From positions 1 to 42,169 of the forward strand of contig WFMW01000001.1 in NCBI GenBank assembly GCA_015488885.1: a stretch of 42,169 nucleotides of DNA, given 5' to 3'. The position numbers were made by a program, and so were the translations under genes. Below, one piece after another: positions 30,643 through 38,359 of this stretch (its first letter is position 1; each line of letters opens with the position of its first letter). Below the pieces are notes generated by a model, which searched no databases, was not told the origin of the DNA, and worked only from the letters and a program-made list of their open reading frames with translations. Origin of the DNA: Gammaproteobacteria bacterium. GTDB taxonomy: Bacteria > Pseudomonadota > Gammaproteobacteria > SZUA-229.

Positions 30643-31278
30643 ATGTTGACAGTAGTGGGAAATCTAAAAGGTGGTACGGGAAAAAGTACCGTGGCATTTA
30701 ATCTTGCAGTATGGCTGGCTTATGATAATAATGATGTCAGGGCATTCGACCTTGATCCACAATGCACCTTGCTGGATGTTTGTGAGGTAAGGCAGGAAGA
30801 TGGTTTTGAGCCGATTTTTGACGTGTCGGCAGATCTTGACGAGCTGGTAAAACTGGCAGCTGACAAAAACTGTCAACAACCGGTTATTGTTGATATGAGT
30901 GCAAGCAATATGCCAGCAATGGAAAAAGCCATTTCTATCGCGGATCGAATTCTGATTCCCGTTCAGCCTAGTCAGGCAGATATCTGGTCAACTCAGCGGT
31001 TTCTGAAAATCATTACCAGAAATCTCGATAAAAACAGAAACACTGAAGTGCTGGGTTTTATCAATCGTGCTGATACCCATCGAGGTGTTCGCGAAACTGA
31101 GGAAGCTGAACAGGCATTGCAGATGCTACAGGGAATTAAAGAACTGGATATTCGTCTGTATCAACGTACGGCTTATCGGCGTTCTTTTAGTGAAGGACTG
31201 GGTGTATTTGAACTCGACCCTATGGGTAAAGCTTCAAAAGAAATGAAAAAGCTGGCAACGATGTTAGGAGAGCGCTGA
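30643..31278 (+). CDS. orphan ParA/MinD-type positioning ATPase
   Basis: A 211-residue deviant Walker ATPase. The Walker A motif is KGGTGKST (9-16) with the signature lysine K9, the A' motif is FDLDPQ (35-40), and the B-like motif is VIVDMSAS near residue 84. It has no N-terminal helix-turn-helix and no C-terminal MinD amphipathic helix, so it belongs with the small orphan ParAs that position cargo such as chemoreceptors, carboxysomes, conjugation or secretion machines by moving on the nucleoid. The usual small partner (ParB/McdB-like) is absent. Candidate activators are the basic tails of the permease and of the coiled-coil membrane protein in the same cluster. A ribosome binding site (AGGCAGG) precedes the ATG. 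Confidence 0.9.
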   Translation: MLTVVGNLKGGTGKSTVAFNLAVWLAYDNNDVRAFDLDPQCTLLDVCEVRQEDGFEPIFDVSADLDELVKLAADKNCQQPVIVDMSASNMPAMEKAISIADRILIPVQPSQADIWSTQRFLKIITRNLDKNRNTEVLGFINRADTHRGVRETEEAEQALQMLQGIKELDIRLYQRTAYRRSFSEGLGVFELDPMGKASKEMKKLATMLGER

Positions 31279-31368
31279 ATAAGTCATCAATCAGCAATCG
31301 GTTTAATCCAGACCTGGTCTGAGCTTGCTGAATAACCCTGATATGAGATAGTGTAAACGAGGTTGCTT

Positions 31369-32235
31369 ATGAGATTTTTTCGCTGGTTATTAAGTAATAT
31401 AATCCTGATAATTGTAATAATTACTTTAATATATACCTATGTTTACTGGGGTAATCTGACGGGTGCAGAAACACCGGGTGGTAAGGTAATTGCTTATTTG
31501 TCTACACAGTCACCTGTAGTACATCAATTTATTGGCGGTATCAACAACAAGAAACCGCAGGAGGACCGCTCAACGGCGAATGCTTCACCCCCTCTCATTC
31601 AACCACCTGTGGCCATTCGTTATCGTCACAATAATCAGCAATCGCTACAGCATTCTACAGGAAAAGCAAATGCCCATTATACTGCTGAAGCCAACGAGTC
31701 AACCTTAAGCCCTGATGTTAATAAAACTGAAAAAACAGAGAAACACCATCTGTTCAGGCAAAGTACATCAATCCAGCCGGTGCATACAACACCGGTTATT
31801 AAACAGGTGCCACATAATCCTGCTCAGCTTCAGCAGGCGAAGAAGGCAAACAAATTTGTTTCAGCTGCTGTTGAACAGGAACTGGAGAATGCCGGTGCAG
31901 CTGGGGATGTTGCTGCACTTACGCCTGATGCGACCAGAGCAGTGTGGATAAAAGCACGAAAATCTTTTTATCAGCATGAATATGCGCAATCAGAAAAACG
32001 TTATCGGCGTGTCATAGCCATGACAAAAGATAATTTTGATGCCTATGGCGAACTGGGTAATGTTTATTTTAATCAGGGTAAAAATGATAAGGCGGCAGAT
32101 GCATATATGGCTGCAGCAACTATTTTAATAAAACAGGGTAAGGTCGAACGTGCACGTAGCTTAGTTGGATTGATGCATTACCTGAATCAGGACAAAGCCA
32201 GACAATTAAAGCAAAAACTTGAGGCAGCTCAATAA
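31369..32235 (+). CDS. membrane-anchored TPR protein
   Basis: A 288-residue protein with an N-terminal membrane helix (about 8-26, LLSNIILIIVIITLIYTYVY) that is probably an uncleaved anchor. A Gln/Thr/His-rich linker covers about 55-165. A C-terminal pair of TPR-like helix repeats at about 190-285 includes ARKSFYQHEYAQSEKRYRRV and DAYGELGNVYFNQGKNDKAA. With a short basic cytoplasmic start, the TPR part would be in the periplasm, where it could organise protein contacts. The ATG at 31369 is preferred because GAGG stands 7 bases upstream; a TTG two codons earlier is in frame. It is followed after 23 bases by the DUF302 gene. Confidence 0.75.
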   Translation: MRFFRWLLSNIILIIVIITLIYTYVYWGNLTGAETPGGKVIAYLSTQSPVVHQFIGGINNKKPQEDRSTANASPPLIQPPVAIRYRHNNQQSLQHSTGKANAHYTAEANESTLSPDVNKTEKTEKHHLFRQSTSIQPVHTTPVIKQVPHNPAQLQQAKKANKFVSAAVEQELENAGAAGDVAALTPDATRAVWIKARKSFYQHEYAQSEKRYRRVIAMTKDNFDAYGELGNVYFNQGKNDKAADAYMAAATILIKQGKVERARSLVGLMHYLNQDKARQLKQKLEAAQ

Positions 32236-32258
32236 ACTAGTGTTGCAGGAGGTATAAA

Positions 32259-32849
32259 ATGTTCTATTCATTACGTAATTTATTTGCATTAATCGGTTTT
32301 ATTGCTGTGGTAACCGGAATTTATGCCACCGTAAAACTGGCGCCGACACTGGAAAAGCTCCATGGATTTGATGATAAAGCCGCCAGTGTTTATCTGGACA
32401 TGGGCAAAAAGCTTTTAAGTACAGAGAATGCTGCTGAGGCAACGGTATGGAAAGTACCAGTTGAAAAGGGTTTGAGCGTAGAAGATGTTGAGCAGACCAT
32501 GCGTATGGTTGCAAATGAGCATAATATTAAAAATGTTGGTGAATTACCGCTGTCAGTTCAAGTGTCTAAAATGACAGGTAAAAAAACCCGGTTTTATAAG
32601 ATTTATATGTTCTGTAATCCGTTAACTGCCGCAAAAATGCTGGAATATAGTGATGCCTATTCTGCTTATTTACCCTGTCGGATTGCCATGGTTGAAGATA
32701 AAAAGGGCAAATTGGCGCTATACTCATTGAATATGGATGCAATGATTTATGGAGGGGCTCCATTGCCGCCAGCTTTAAAAAAAGAAGCAGAAAATGTGAA
32801 AAAGATTATACTCGATATTATGCACAGAGGCGCGATAGGCGATTTTTAA
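32259..32849 (+). CDS. membrane-anchored DUF302 protein
   Basis: A 196-residue protein with an N-terminal hydrophobic helix (about 5-27) and a DUF302-type domain after it. The domain is recognised by FCNPLTAAKMLEYSDAYSAY and LPCRIAMVEDKKGKLALYSL, in which the two cysteines and the Pro-Cys-Arg pattern are typical. The biochemical role of DUF302 is not known to me; the domain is often found in sulfur and metal-metabolising bacteria. AGGAGG, a perfect ribosome binding site, stands 8 bases upstream of the ATG, the best in the cluster, which suggests strong translation. It ends 1 base before the next gene. Confidence 0.75.
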   Translation: MFYSLRNLFALIGFIAVVTGIYATVKLAPTLEKLHGFDDKAASVYLDMGKKLLSTENAAEATVWKVPVEKGLSVEDVEQTMRMVANEHNIKNVGELPLSVQVSKMTGKKTRFYKIYMFCNPLTAAKMLEYSDAYSAYLPCRIAMVEDKKGKLALYSLNMDAMIYGGAPLPPALKKEAENVKKIILDIMHRGAIGDF

Positions 32850-32850
32850 T

Positions 32851-34038
32851 ATGAGCAAAAAAGATACAGCCGACAAAGATATGTCTGGTAAAAATGTGTC
32901 CAGTAAAGACATATCCAGTAAGGACAGAGCTAAGTCGGCAAAGTCTGAATCAGTAACTACTGATATTAAACAGACATCTGCTAGCATTAATAAAAGTGCG
33001 GTAAACAGTAGTGCCGCAGATGTTAACGCCGACAATGCATCCAGTGCATCGCTTAAACAGCCAGAGGCAAAAAAAACACCGCTAAAAAAATCAACAGATA
33101 AAAAACCTGCTGTGAAAAAACCAGCCGTGAAGAAAACGGCTGAAGAAATACAAAAAGCTAATAATGCTATTAAATCAAAACAGGCGATTGAAGAACTAAA
33201 ACAACGTGCTGCAGAAGCAAAGAAACGTGCACAGGAAAAAATTCTGGAAAAAGCCTATGTCAGTGATAAGCCGATTGATCCATTAGAGCGCCTGGCAAAT
33301 ACCTTTCATCAAAGTGCACGACGTTGGGAAATGGTGGTTTATCCATCGATGTTTGCCTTTGTTTTACTCGCCGGTTACGGTTTTTTCCTTATCTACCGGC
33401 TGACTCATGATATCTCAACCCTGTCACATTCTGTTACCAGAATGGCGGTAATTGTATCGGAAGCCATGCCAAGAATGACCAAGGATATGGGCGTGATGAC
33501 AGGCAGTATTGATAATATGACAGATAATGTTACCGGTATGTCAGGTAATATAAGAAGCATGACAACAGAAATAACCTCAATGTCTGGACAAATGAATACC
33601 TTGACCCCACTGAGTCAGAATATTTCCAATATGACTGGAACGATGAATGAAATGAATCGTTCTGTTTATGGCATGCAACGGGATATGGGAGGTATGAATC
33701 GTACCATTTCCAGCGGGCCATTTGGTATGATGAATGATGTGATGCCATTTCATTCTAATAGAAATGTTACACCGCCACTACCGCCACCAACTTATCGACA
33801 ACCATGGGAAGTGCGTCGTCCTTATGCCGCAGCACCCGTTAAAGCACCCGCAGTGAGAAAACCAGCGTTAGCTAAACAGATAAAAGCGAATAAACTGGAT
33901 CCTCCCGCTACAGTCGGGAAAAAAGTGATGCAACCAATAGAGCCATTACCACAACACAATAATACGATACAAAAGCCTGCTTTGAATGGTTCCGGTCTGG
34001 AAAATCATCAGGTTGTTGCAACGGGAAGGAATGAGTAG
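32851..34038 (+). CDS. membrane protein with basic cytoplasmic part and Met-cored periplasmic coiled coil
   Basis: A 395-residue protein of no family I know. Residues 1-95 are Lys/Ser/Ala-rich and disordered, with KKPAVKKPAVKK near 84-95. Residues 96-132 form a charged helix. One membrane helix lies at about 162-182. Residues 202-282 form a heptad-repeat coiled coil whose core positions are largely methionine: M209, M216, M223, M230, M237 and M244 lie exactly seven apart, with alternate core residues M213, I220, V227, I234, I241 and M248, then a three-residue phase shift near 251-254 and a second run to M282. A Pro-rich part (PPLPPPTYRQPWEVRRPY, about 308-325) and a Lys/Pro-rich tail follow. 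With the basic start in the cytoplasm, the coiled coil would reach about 12 nm into the periplasm. Confidence 0.8.
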   Translation: MSKKDTADKDMSGKNVSSKDISSKDRAKSAKSESVTTDIKQTSASINKSAVNSSAADVNADNASSASLKQPEAKKTPLKKSTDKKPAVKKPAVKKTAEEIQKANNAIKSKQAIEELKQRAAEAKKRAQEKILEKAYVSDKPIDPLERLANTFHQSARRWEMVVYPSMFAFVLLAGYGFFLIYRLTHDISTLSHSVTRMAVIVSEAMPRMTKDMGVMTGSIDNMTDNVTGMSGNIRSMTTEITSMSGQMNTLTPLSQNISNMTGTMNEMNRSVYGMQRDMGGMNRTISSGPFGMMNDVMPFHSNRNVTPPLPPPTYRQPWEVRRPYAAAPVKAPAVRKPALAKQIKANKLDPPATVGKKVMQPIEPLPQHNNTIQKPALNGSGLENHQVVATGRNE

Positions 34039-34040
34039 AA

Positions 34041-35549
34041 ATGTTGAATCGCCCTGAAAAATCTATTCGAGATCGTCTTGAAAAGCTTGAATCACACCTG
34101 AAAAACGAGAATCCCTTATTACTTGATGCGGTGGTCCGTTTTAAAAAACTTGATAGCGTGGCGTATAAAACAGGGTTGCTTAATACCGATAAATCCTATG
34201 CTACTGGCATACCGTGGTGGCCTTTAGTGTCGATATTAGGGACGTTTTCAGCAGGAAAATCCTCTTTTATTAACCATTTTCTGGGGGATAAATTACAGTT
34301 AACCGGTAATCAGGCTGTGGATGATAAATTTACCGTGATTACCTACAGCGGCAGTGACGAAAATCGTGTCTTACCCGGTATTGCATTAAATTCTGACCCA
34401 CGGTTTCCTTTTTACCAGATGAGTGATGAGATAGATAAGGTTGCCAGTGGTGAAGGTCGCCGTATTGATGCTTATTTACAGATGAAAACCTCAAATTCAG
34501 AAAAATTGAGTGGAAAAATATTTATTGATTCTCCCGGTTTTGATGCAGACGAACAGCGTAATGCTATTTTACGTTTAACCGATCACATTGTTGATTTATC
34601 TGATCTGGTACTGGTGTTTTTTGATGCACGTCACCCTGAACCCGGTGCCATGCAGCATACCCTGGATCACCTTGTTGGTAACACCATAAAACGCAGTGAT
34701 TCAGAAAAATTTCTCTATATTTTAAATCAGATTGATACCGCCGCGCAGGAAGATAACCCGGAAGCGGTGGTTGCCGCCTGGCAGCGTGCACTGGCTGCCG
34801 AGGGTTTAACTGCCGGACGTTTCTATACCATTTATAATAAAGAGGTGGCCGTGCCTATTCAGGATGAATCAGTCAGAACCCGGTTTGAGGCGAAATGTGA
34901 TCATGATATGGCTGCCATCGTAGAGCGTATTCATCAGGTAGAGGTTGAACGCTCGTATCGTATCATCGGCGCGCTTGATAATATTGCTAATGATATAGAG
35001 TTTGAGATTGTGCCAGTGATAAAACAGGCAATGAATAAATGGATGCGGCTGGTGTTGACCATGGATGCGATTGCATTTGGTTTATTGTTAACACTGATGT
35101 TTGTGCTTACGCAGTGGATGAATCCGTGGCAGTTATTTCATTTCGACTTTACGAATAATAATATTATTTCCATTATTAAACTGGTGCTTATCGTCGTTGT
35201 TGTGCTAGCCGTGCATTTTTCCGTGCGTCGATTTGCTGCAACAAGAATTGCTGCAAAACTGGCTGTTAAGCATGCAGCGGGTAATGTGCGCGCAGCTTTC
35301 CTTCGTAATACCCATTTTTTACGTAGTATCTTTCGCCCGATTCCAGCCGGTTGGTCGATGCGTACCAAACGTGTCTTGCAGACGGTAATTGCCGATTCCA
35401 GCGAGTTTATTCAGACTATGAACGACCGTTATACTCGACCGTCCGGTATGCTTCCCGATACAGCACTCGATATACCTGAGTCAGATATTGAACCCGTTTC
35501 AGTTAGTCAGGAGCCTGAGCAGAAAGATGTTTCTGAGGTTAAAAGGTGA
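34041..35549 (+). CDS. dynamin-like GTPase with two C-terminal membrane helices
   Basis: A 502-residue dynamin-superfamily GTPase. G1 is GTFSAGKSS (67-75), with a possible G2 threonine near T98 (DKFTVI). G3 is DSPG (163-166) and G4 is NQID (229-232). WWPLVSILGTFSAGKSSFIN resembles EHD and bacterial dynamin-like proteins. After a short helical region come two hydrophobic helices (about 337-358 and 375-396) and a cytoplasmic tail of about 100 residues with a basic first half. This is an integral membrane protein with the GTPase in the cytoplasm. Such proteins bend, fuse or stabilise membranes. GGAAGGAATGAG lies just upstream of the ATG, overlapping the previous stop. It is the last gene of the cluster, ending 3 bases from convergent psd. 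Confidence 0.9.
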   Translation: MLNRPEKSIRDRLEKLESHLKNENPLLLDAVVRFKKLDSVAYKTGLLNTDKSYATGIPWWPLVSILGTFSAGKSSFINHFLGDKLQLTGNQAVDDKFTVITYSGSDENRVLPGIALNSDPRFPFYQMSDEIDKVASGEGRRIDAYLQMKTSNSEKLSGKIFIDSPGFDADEQRNAILRLTDHIVDLSDLVLVFFDARHPEPGAMQHTLDHLVGNTIKRSDSEKFLYILNQIDTAAQEDNPEAVVAAWQRALAAEGLTAGRFYTIYNKEVAVPIQDESVRTRFEAKCDHDMAAIVERIHQVEVERSYRIIGALDNIANDIEFEIVPVIKQAMNKWMRLVLTMDAIAFGLLLTLMFVLTQWMNPWQLFHFDFTNNNIISIIKLVLIVVVVLAVHFSVRRFAATRIAAKLAVKHAAGNVRAAFLRNTHFLRSIFRPIPAGWSMRTKRVLQTVIADSSEFIQTMNDRYTRPSGMLPDTALDIPESDIEPVSVSQEPEQKDVSEVKR

Positions 35550-35552
35550 GAG

Positions 35553-36419
35553 CTAAAGAGTGTATTTTCTGGCCAGCGTCTGCCCCAGTTTAACCGTTTT
35601 ACCGGCCTGTATGCTGCGATCAAACTGTACATCACTGCTACTTAATATGATAACTGTCGAGCCTAAATTAAACCGACCCATTTCTTCACCACGCTGTAGG
35701 GTGATCGTTTGTGTTGCATAATCAAAGCGGGTGATCGTATTGGCTTTTGCTTTAATAATGCCCTGGTGCCAGACTGTTTCGATGGCTGAAACATTAATGG
35801 CACCGACCAGCACCATAACCATAGGCCCGTCTGCGGTTTCAAAATAACACACACAGCGTTCATTTCTGGCAAACAGACCGGGTATGGTTTTCACGGTAAA
35901 ATCAGCCACGCTAAATAAGCGTCCGGGAATATACAACATCTGTTTCAGCGTGCCGGTTACCGGCATATGGATACGATGGTAATCGCGTGGTGATAAATAT
36001 AAGGTGGCGAAATTTCCATGGTGAAAATACTGTTCCAGGGTTTTATTCCCGCCGAGTAAGGTTAACAGGCTGTAATCAAAGCCTTTTGCCTGAAATATTT
36101 TTCCTGAGCTGATGGTTCGCGCCTGGCTGACATTGCCATCGACCGGGCAGACCCAGTGTGTTTTGTCTGCATCCAGCGGTCGGCAGGCGGGTTTTAACGC
36201 ACGGGTAAAAAACGCGTTGAGGTGTTCATAGGCATAGGGGTCAATCTCAACCGCCTCATCCATATTTACCGGGTTAAGCTGAGTGTAAATACGGATAATC
36301 AGGTTTTTCAGTGGCCGATAGCGAATGCGGGCGAGTTTATACATTAACCATGATATAGCATGGTGTGGCAGTATATAAAAAGGCAGCGCCAGTAAATGCT
36401 GTTTAAATGTAGATGGCAT
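35553..36419 (-). CDS. psd: phosphatidylserine decarboxylase proenzyme
   Basis: Makes phosphatidylethanolamine from phosphatidylserine at the inner membrane. The 288-residue proenzyme contains the self-cleavage motif LGST with S254, which becomes the pyruvoyl group of the alpha subunit. VCPVDGNVS (about residue 90) and YLSPRDYHRIHMP (about 140) carry the Asp and His of the processing triad. Length is normal (E. coli 322, Pseudomonas 289). In Pseudomonas, from memory, psd lies close to fimX and the PilZ-like gene, so the RND-ParA-dynamin block may have been inserted into an ancestral neighbourhood. Convergent with the dynamin gene. Confidence 0.96.
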   Translation of the reverse strand: MPSTFKQHLLALPFYILPHHAISWLMYKLARIRYRPLKNLIIRIYTQLNPVNMDEAVEIDPYAYEHLNAFFTRALKPACRPLDADKTHWVCPVDGNVSQARTISSGKIFQAKGFDYSLLTLLGGNKTLEQYFHHGNFATLYLSPRDYHRIHMPVTGTLKQMLYIPGRLFSVADFTVKTIPGLFARNERCVCYFETADGPMVMVLVGAINVSAIETVWHQGIIKAKANTITRFDYATQTITLQRGEEMGRFNLGSTVIILSSSDVQFDRSIQAGKTVKLGQTLARKYTL

Positions 36420-36427
36420 TATTATTT

Positions 36428-36588
36428 AGTTACCAACCATAAACAGCATCGTTATGAGGGTGATTCCGGTGCATGAGATTTTGGTCACAAAACAGGGGCG
36501 TTTGGTTATTCCAAATAACGCTATCTTGTGACCAGAAGATTATGTGCCGGAAGCAGTCGCAGTAGATGCCTGTTTGTGGTCGGTAACT
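36428..36588. repeat. 161-bp imperfect inverted repeat (MITE-like)
   Basis: The arms 36428-36490 and 36526-36588 (63 bases each) match in inverted orientation at 44 of 63 positions by hand alignment, with perfect blocks at the ends (AGTTACC/GGTAACT) and next to the centre (TGGTCACAA/TTGTGACCA). The 35-base centre contains a smaller hairpin, TTTGG-TTATT-CCAAA. It fills nearly the whole gap between psd and pcuC. The shape suggests a decayed miniature palindromic element; a large attenuator or terminator between the two genes is the alternative. A 70-codon minus-strand frame over it is an artefact of the palindrome. Confidence 0.75.
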
Positions 36589-36631
36589 ATTCAGCAATGT
36601 TTCAACAATAGTATCCAGGGTGAGTACAGGG

Positions 36632-37099
36632 TTAATCGGCATAGTCAGGTTTTTTTACCATGGCTGGCACCGTGACAGTCTGGCCATTGCCCAGCGTAAA
36701 CGTAAAATTGACTTTATCACCGGCATGCAGGGTTTTCACCGGATTAAACAGCATCATATGGTAACTGCCGGGTTTCAGGCTCAGTGAGCCGTGTGCCGGT
36801 ATGCTGAGAACAGGCAAATGGTGCATTTCAGCCATGCCATTTACCACCACACTTTGATGAAAACCAATACTGCTGAACAATTTTGAATGGCAGGATTTAA
36901 TTTCAATATTCTGACTGGAGGGGTTTTTAATGGTCATATAAGCGACCATTACCTGACTGACGGGTGGCGCTTCAGCAACCCATACATGTGAGAACTGGAG
37001 CGGCTGCGGTTGTGATGTTTCTGCAAGGCAACCTGTACTAGACAAACCGGCACTAAACAAAAACAGGAGAATCTGAAAAAAACGCATATTAATAATCAT
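36632..37099 (-). CDS. pcuC: periplasmic copper chaperone PCu(A)C
   Basis: Periplasmic Cu(I) chaperone that delivers copper to the CuA site of cytochrome c oxidase or to related assembly factors. From the ATG at 37099 (AGG 9 bases upstream) it has 155 residues with a signal peptide ending near CLA-ETS. The metal site follows the family rule H-X10-M-X21-H-X-M exactly: H81, M92, H114 and M116 (end of motif PGSYHMMLF). An ATG ten codons upstream is in frame but has no such ribosome binding site. It is divergent from prmB and stands alone. A copper-type operator may lie in the gap to prmB. Confidence 0.92.
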   Translation of the reverse strand: MIINMRFFQILLFLFSAGLSSTGCLAETSQPQPLQFSHVWVAEAPPVSQVMVAYMTIKNPSSQNIEIKSCHSKLFSSIGFHQSVVVNGMAEMHHLPVLSIPAHGSLSLKPGSYHMMLFNPVKTLHAGDKVNFTFTLGNGQTVTVPAMVKKPDYAD

Positions 37100-37237
37100 G
37101 GTTGTAAACCTGTGGAAATTTTCTGGCAAGATAGATACTGGGCGATAATTATACAGGGATTATAAGCGGTCTGCCTGAACGATGAAAGTTTATAAGGATA
37201 CTCTGAACAAGTCTGAAATAATGGAGCTTAATTAGAG

Positions 37238-37252
37238 TATACCCCGGGTATA
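37238..37252. promoter_or_regulatory. GC-centred palindrome, possible CsoR-type operator
   Basis: TATACCCCGGGTATA is a perfect 7+1+7 palindrome in the gap between pcuC and prmB, 139 bases from the pcuC start and 56 from prmB. AT-flanked C/G tracts of the form ATACCC...GGGTAT are typical of CsoR/RcnR-family metal-sensor operators, and pcuC encodes a copper protein. The centre is shorter than in most described sites, so this is a suggestion only. Confidence 0.35.
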
Positions 37253-37307
37253 TCTACATTTCTATATCTGGATTAGGGTAGAATAGAGGACTTTAAGTGA
37301 ACCATAA

Positions 37308-38255
37308 GTGATGATTGATAAACGGGAAATTGCCAGCGATCTGTCCAGTCTGCGTGATTTAATCCGCTGGGGCAGTAGCCAGTTTAATGCTGCCGACTTA
37401 AGTTTCACCCAGGGGATGCCGGATGCGCTGGATGAGGCCGTGTATTTATGCCTGCACGCCTTGCATCTGCCACCTGATTTTAGCAGTGATTATTTTGACT
37501 GTACCCTGACCATGGAAGAGCGACTCAAGGTTCTCGATCTGTTTCAGCAACGTATCGAAAAGCGAATTCCTGCGGCTTATATCACCCACGAAGCCTGGTT
37601 TACCGGCTTGAGTTTCTATGTCAATGAAACGGTATTGATTCCGCGTTCACCGCTGGCCGAATTAATTGAACAACAGTTTACGCCGTGGGTGGCAGCTGAA
37701 AATGTTACCCACATTCTGGATTTATGCACGGGTAGCGCCTGTATTGCCATTGCCTGCGCCTATGCCTTTGAACAGGCACAGATAACGGCCAGTGATATTT
37801 CGGCACCGGCACTGGCTGTGGCAGCTATCAATCGTCAAAACCATGGTCTGGAACAGCGCCTGACACTGCTACAGTCTGATTTATTTGACTCGCTGGGAGA
37901 TGAAAAATATGACATTATTGTCAGCAACCCGCCTTATGTGAGCAGACATGAAATGACCCGCCTGGCCGCCGAGTTTGCCTATGAGCCAGCCCAGGCGCTG
38001 GTTGCCGGTGAACAGGGTATGGATATTGTACTGCCCATGCTGGTCGAGGCAGGCAAGCATCTGCGAGCCAACGGTATTCTGGTGGTTGAAGTCGGTTATT
38101 CCAGACCGCAACTGGAACAGTGCTTGCCTGATGTGCCTTTTGTCTGGCTGGATTTTGCCCGTGGTGGTGAAGGCGTGTTTGTATTAACGGCAGAGCAAAT
38201 GGCTGACCATCAGGATGAATTTGAACGCGCAACGGCCTTGCTGAATAAAGAATAA
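37308..38255 (+). CDS. prmB: ribosomal protein L3 N5-glutamine methyltransferase PrmB
   Basis: SAM-dependent methyltransferase that modifies a glutamine of ribosomal protein L3 during 50S assembly. The 315-residue protein has the PrmB N-terminal helical domain (LRDLIRWGSSQFNAADL) and the Rossmann domain with ILDLCTGSACIAIACA for SAM binding. NPPY at 207-210 recognises the target glutamine. Length and N-terminus distinguish it from PrmC/HemK, which modifies release factors. The start is GTG at 37308 or the ATG one codon later; the ribosome binding site does not decide it. Followed by aroC as in pseudomonads. Confidence 0.95.
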   Translation: MMIDKREIASDLSSLRDLIRWGSSQFNAADLSFTQGMPDALDEAVYLCLHALHLPPDFSSDYFDCTLTMEERLKVLDLFQQRIEKRIPAAYITHEAWFTGLSFYVNETVLIPRSPLAELIEQQFTPWVAAENVTHILDLCTGSACIAIACAYAFEQAQITASDISAPALAVAAINRQNHGLEQRLTLLQSDLFDSLGDEKYDIIVSNPPYVSRHEMTRLAAEFAYEPAQALVAGEQGMDIVLPMLVEAGKHLRANGILVVEVGYSRPQLEQCLPDVPFVWLDFARGGEGVFVLTAEQMADHQDEFERATALLNKE

Positions 38256-38296
38256 GTTTTTTCTCATCATTTTAGCTGTTATTTTTTATGGCATGG

Positions 38297-38328
38297 TTTT
38301 AACTATTGATAATTTTAACTATTGATAA
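38297..38328. repeat. perfect 16-bp tandem duplication before aroC
   Basis: TTTTAACTATTGATAA occurs twice in perfect tandem (38297-38312, 38313-38328) in the gap between prmB and aroC, 31 bases before the aroC ATG. Confidence 0.95.
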
Positions 38329-38359
38329 AATGGCTTAACTGATTAATTCAGGATTATAT

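Noticed and set aside
36430-36642. 70-codon minus-strand frame between psd and pcuC
   Set aside because: It translates the 161-bp inverted repeat; no start signal and no family resemblance.
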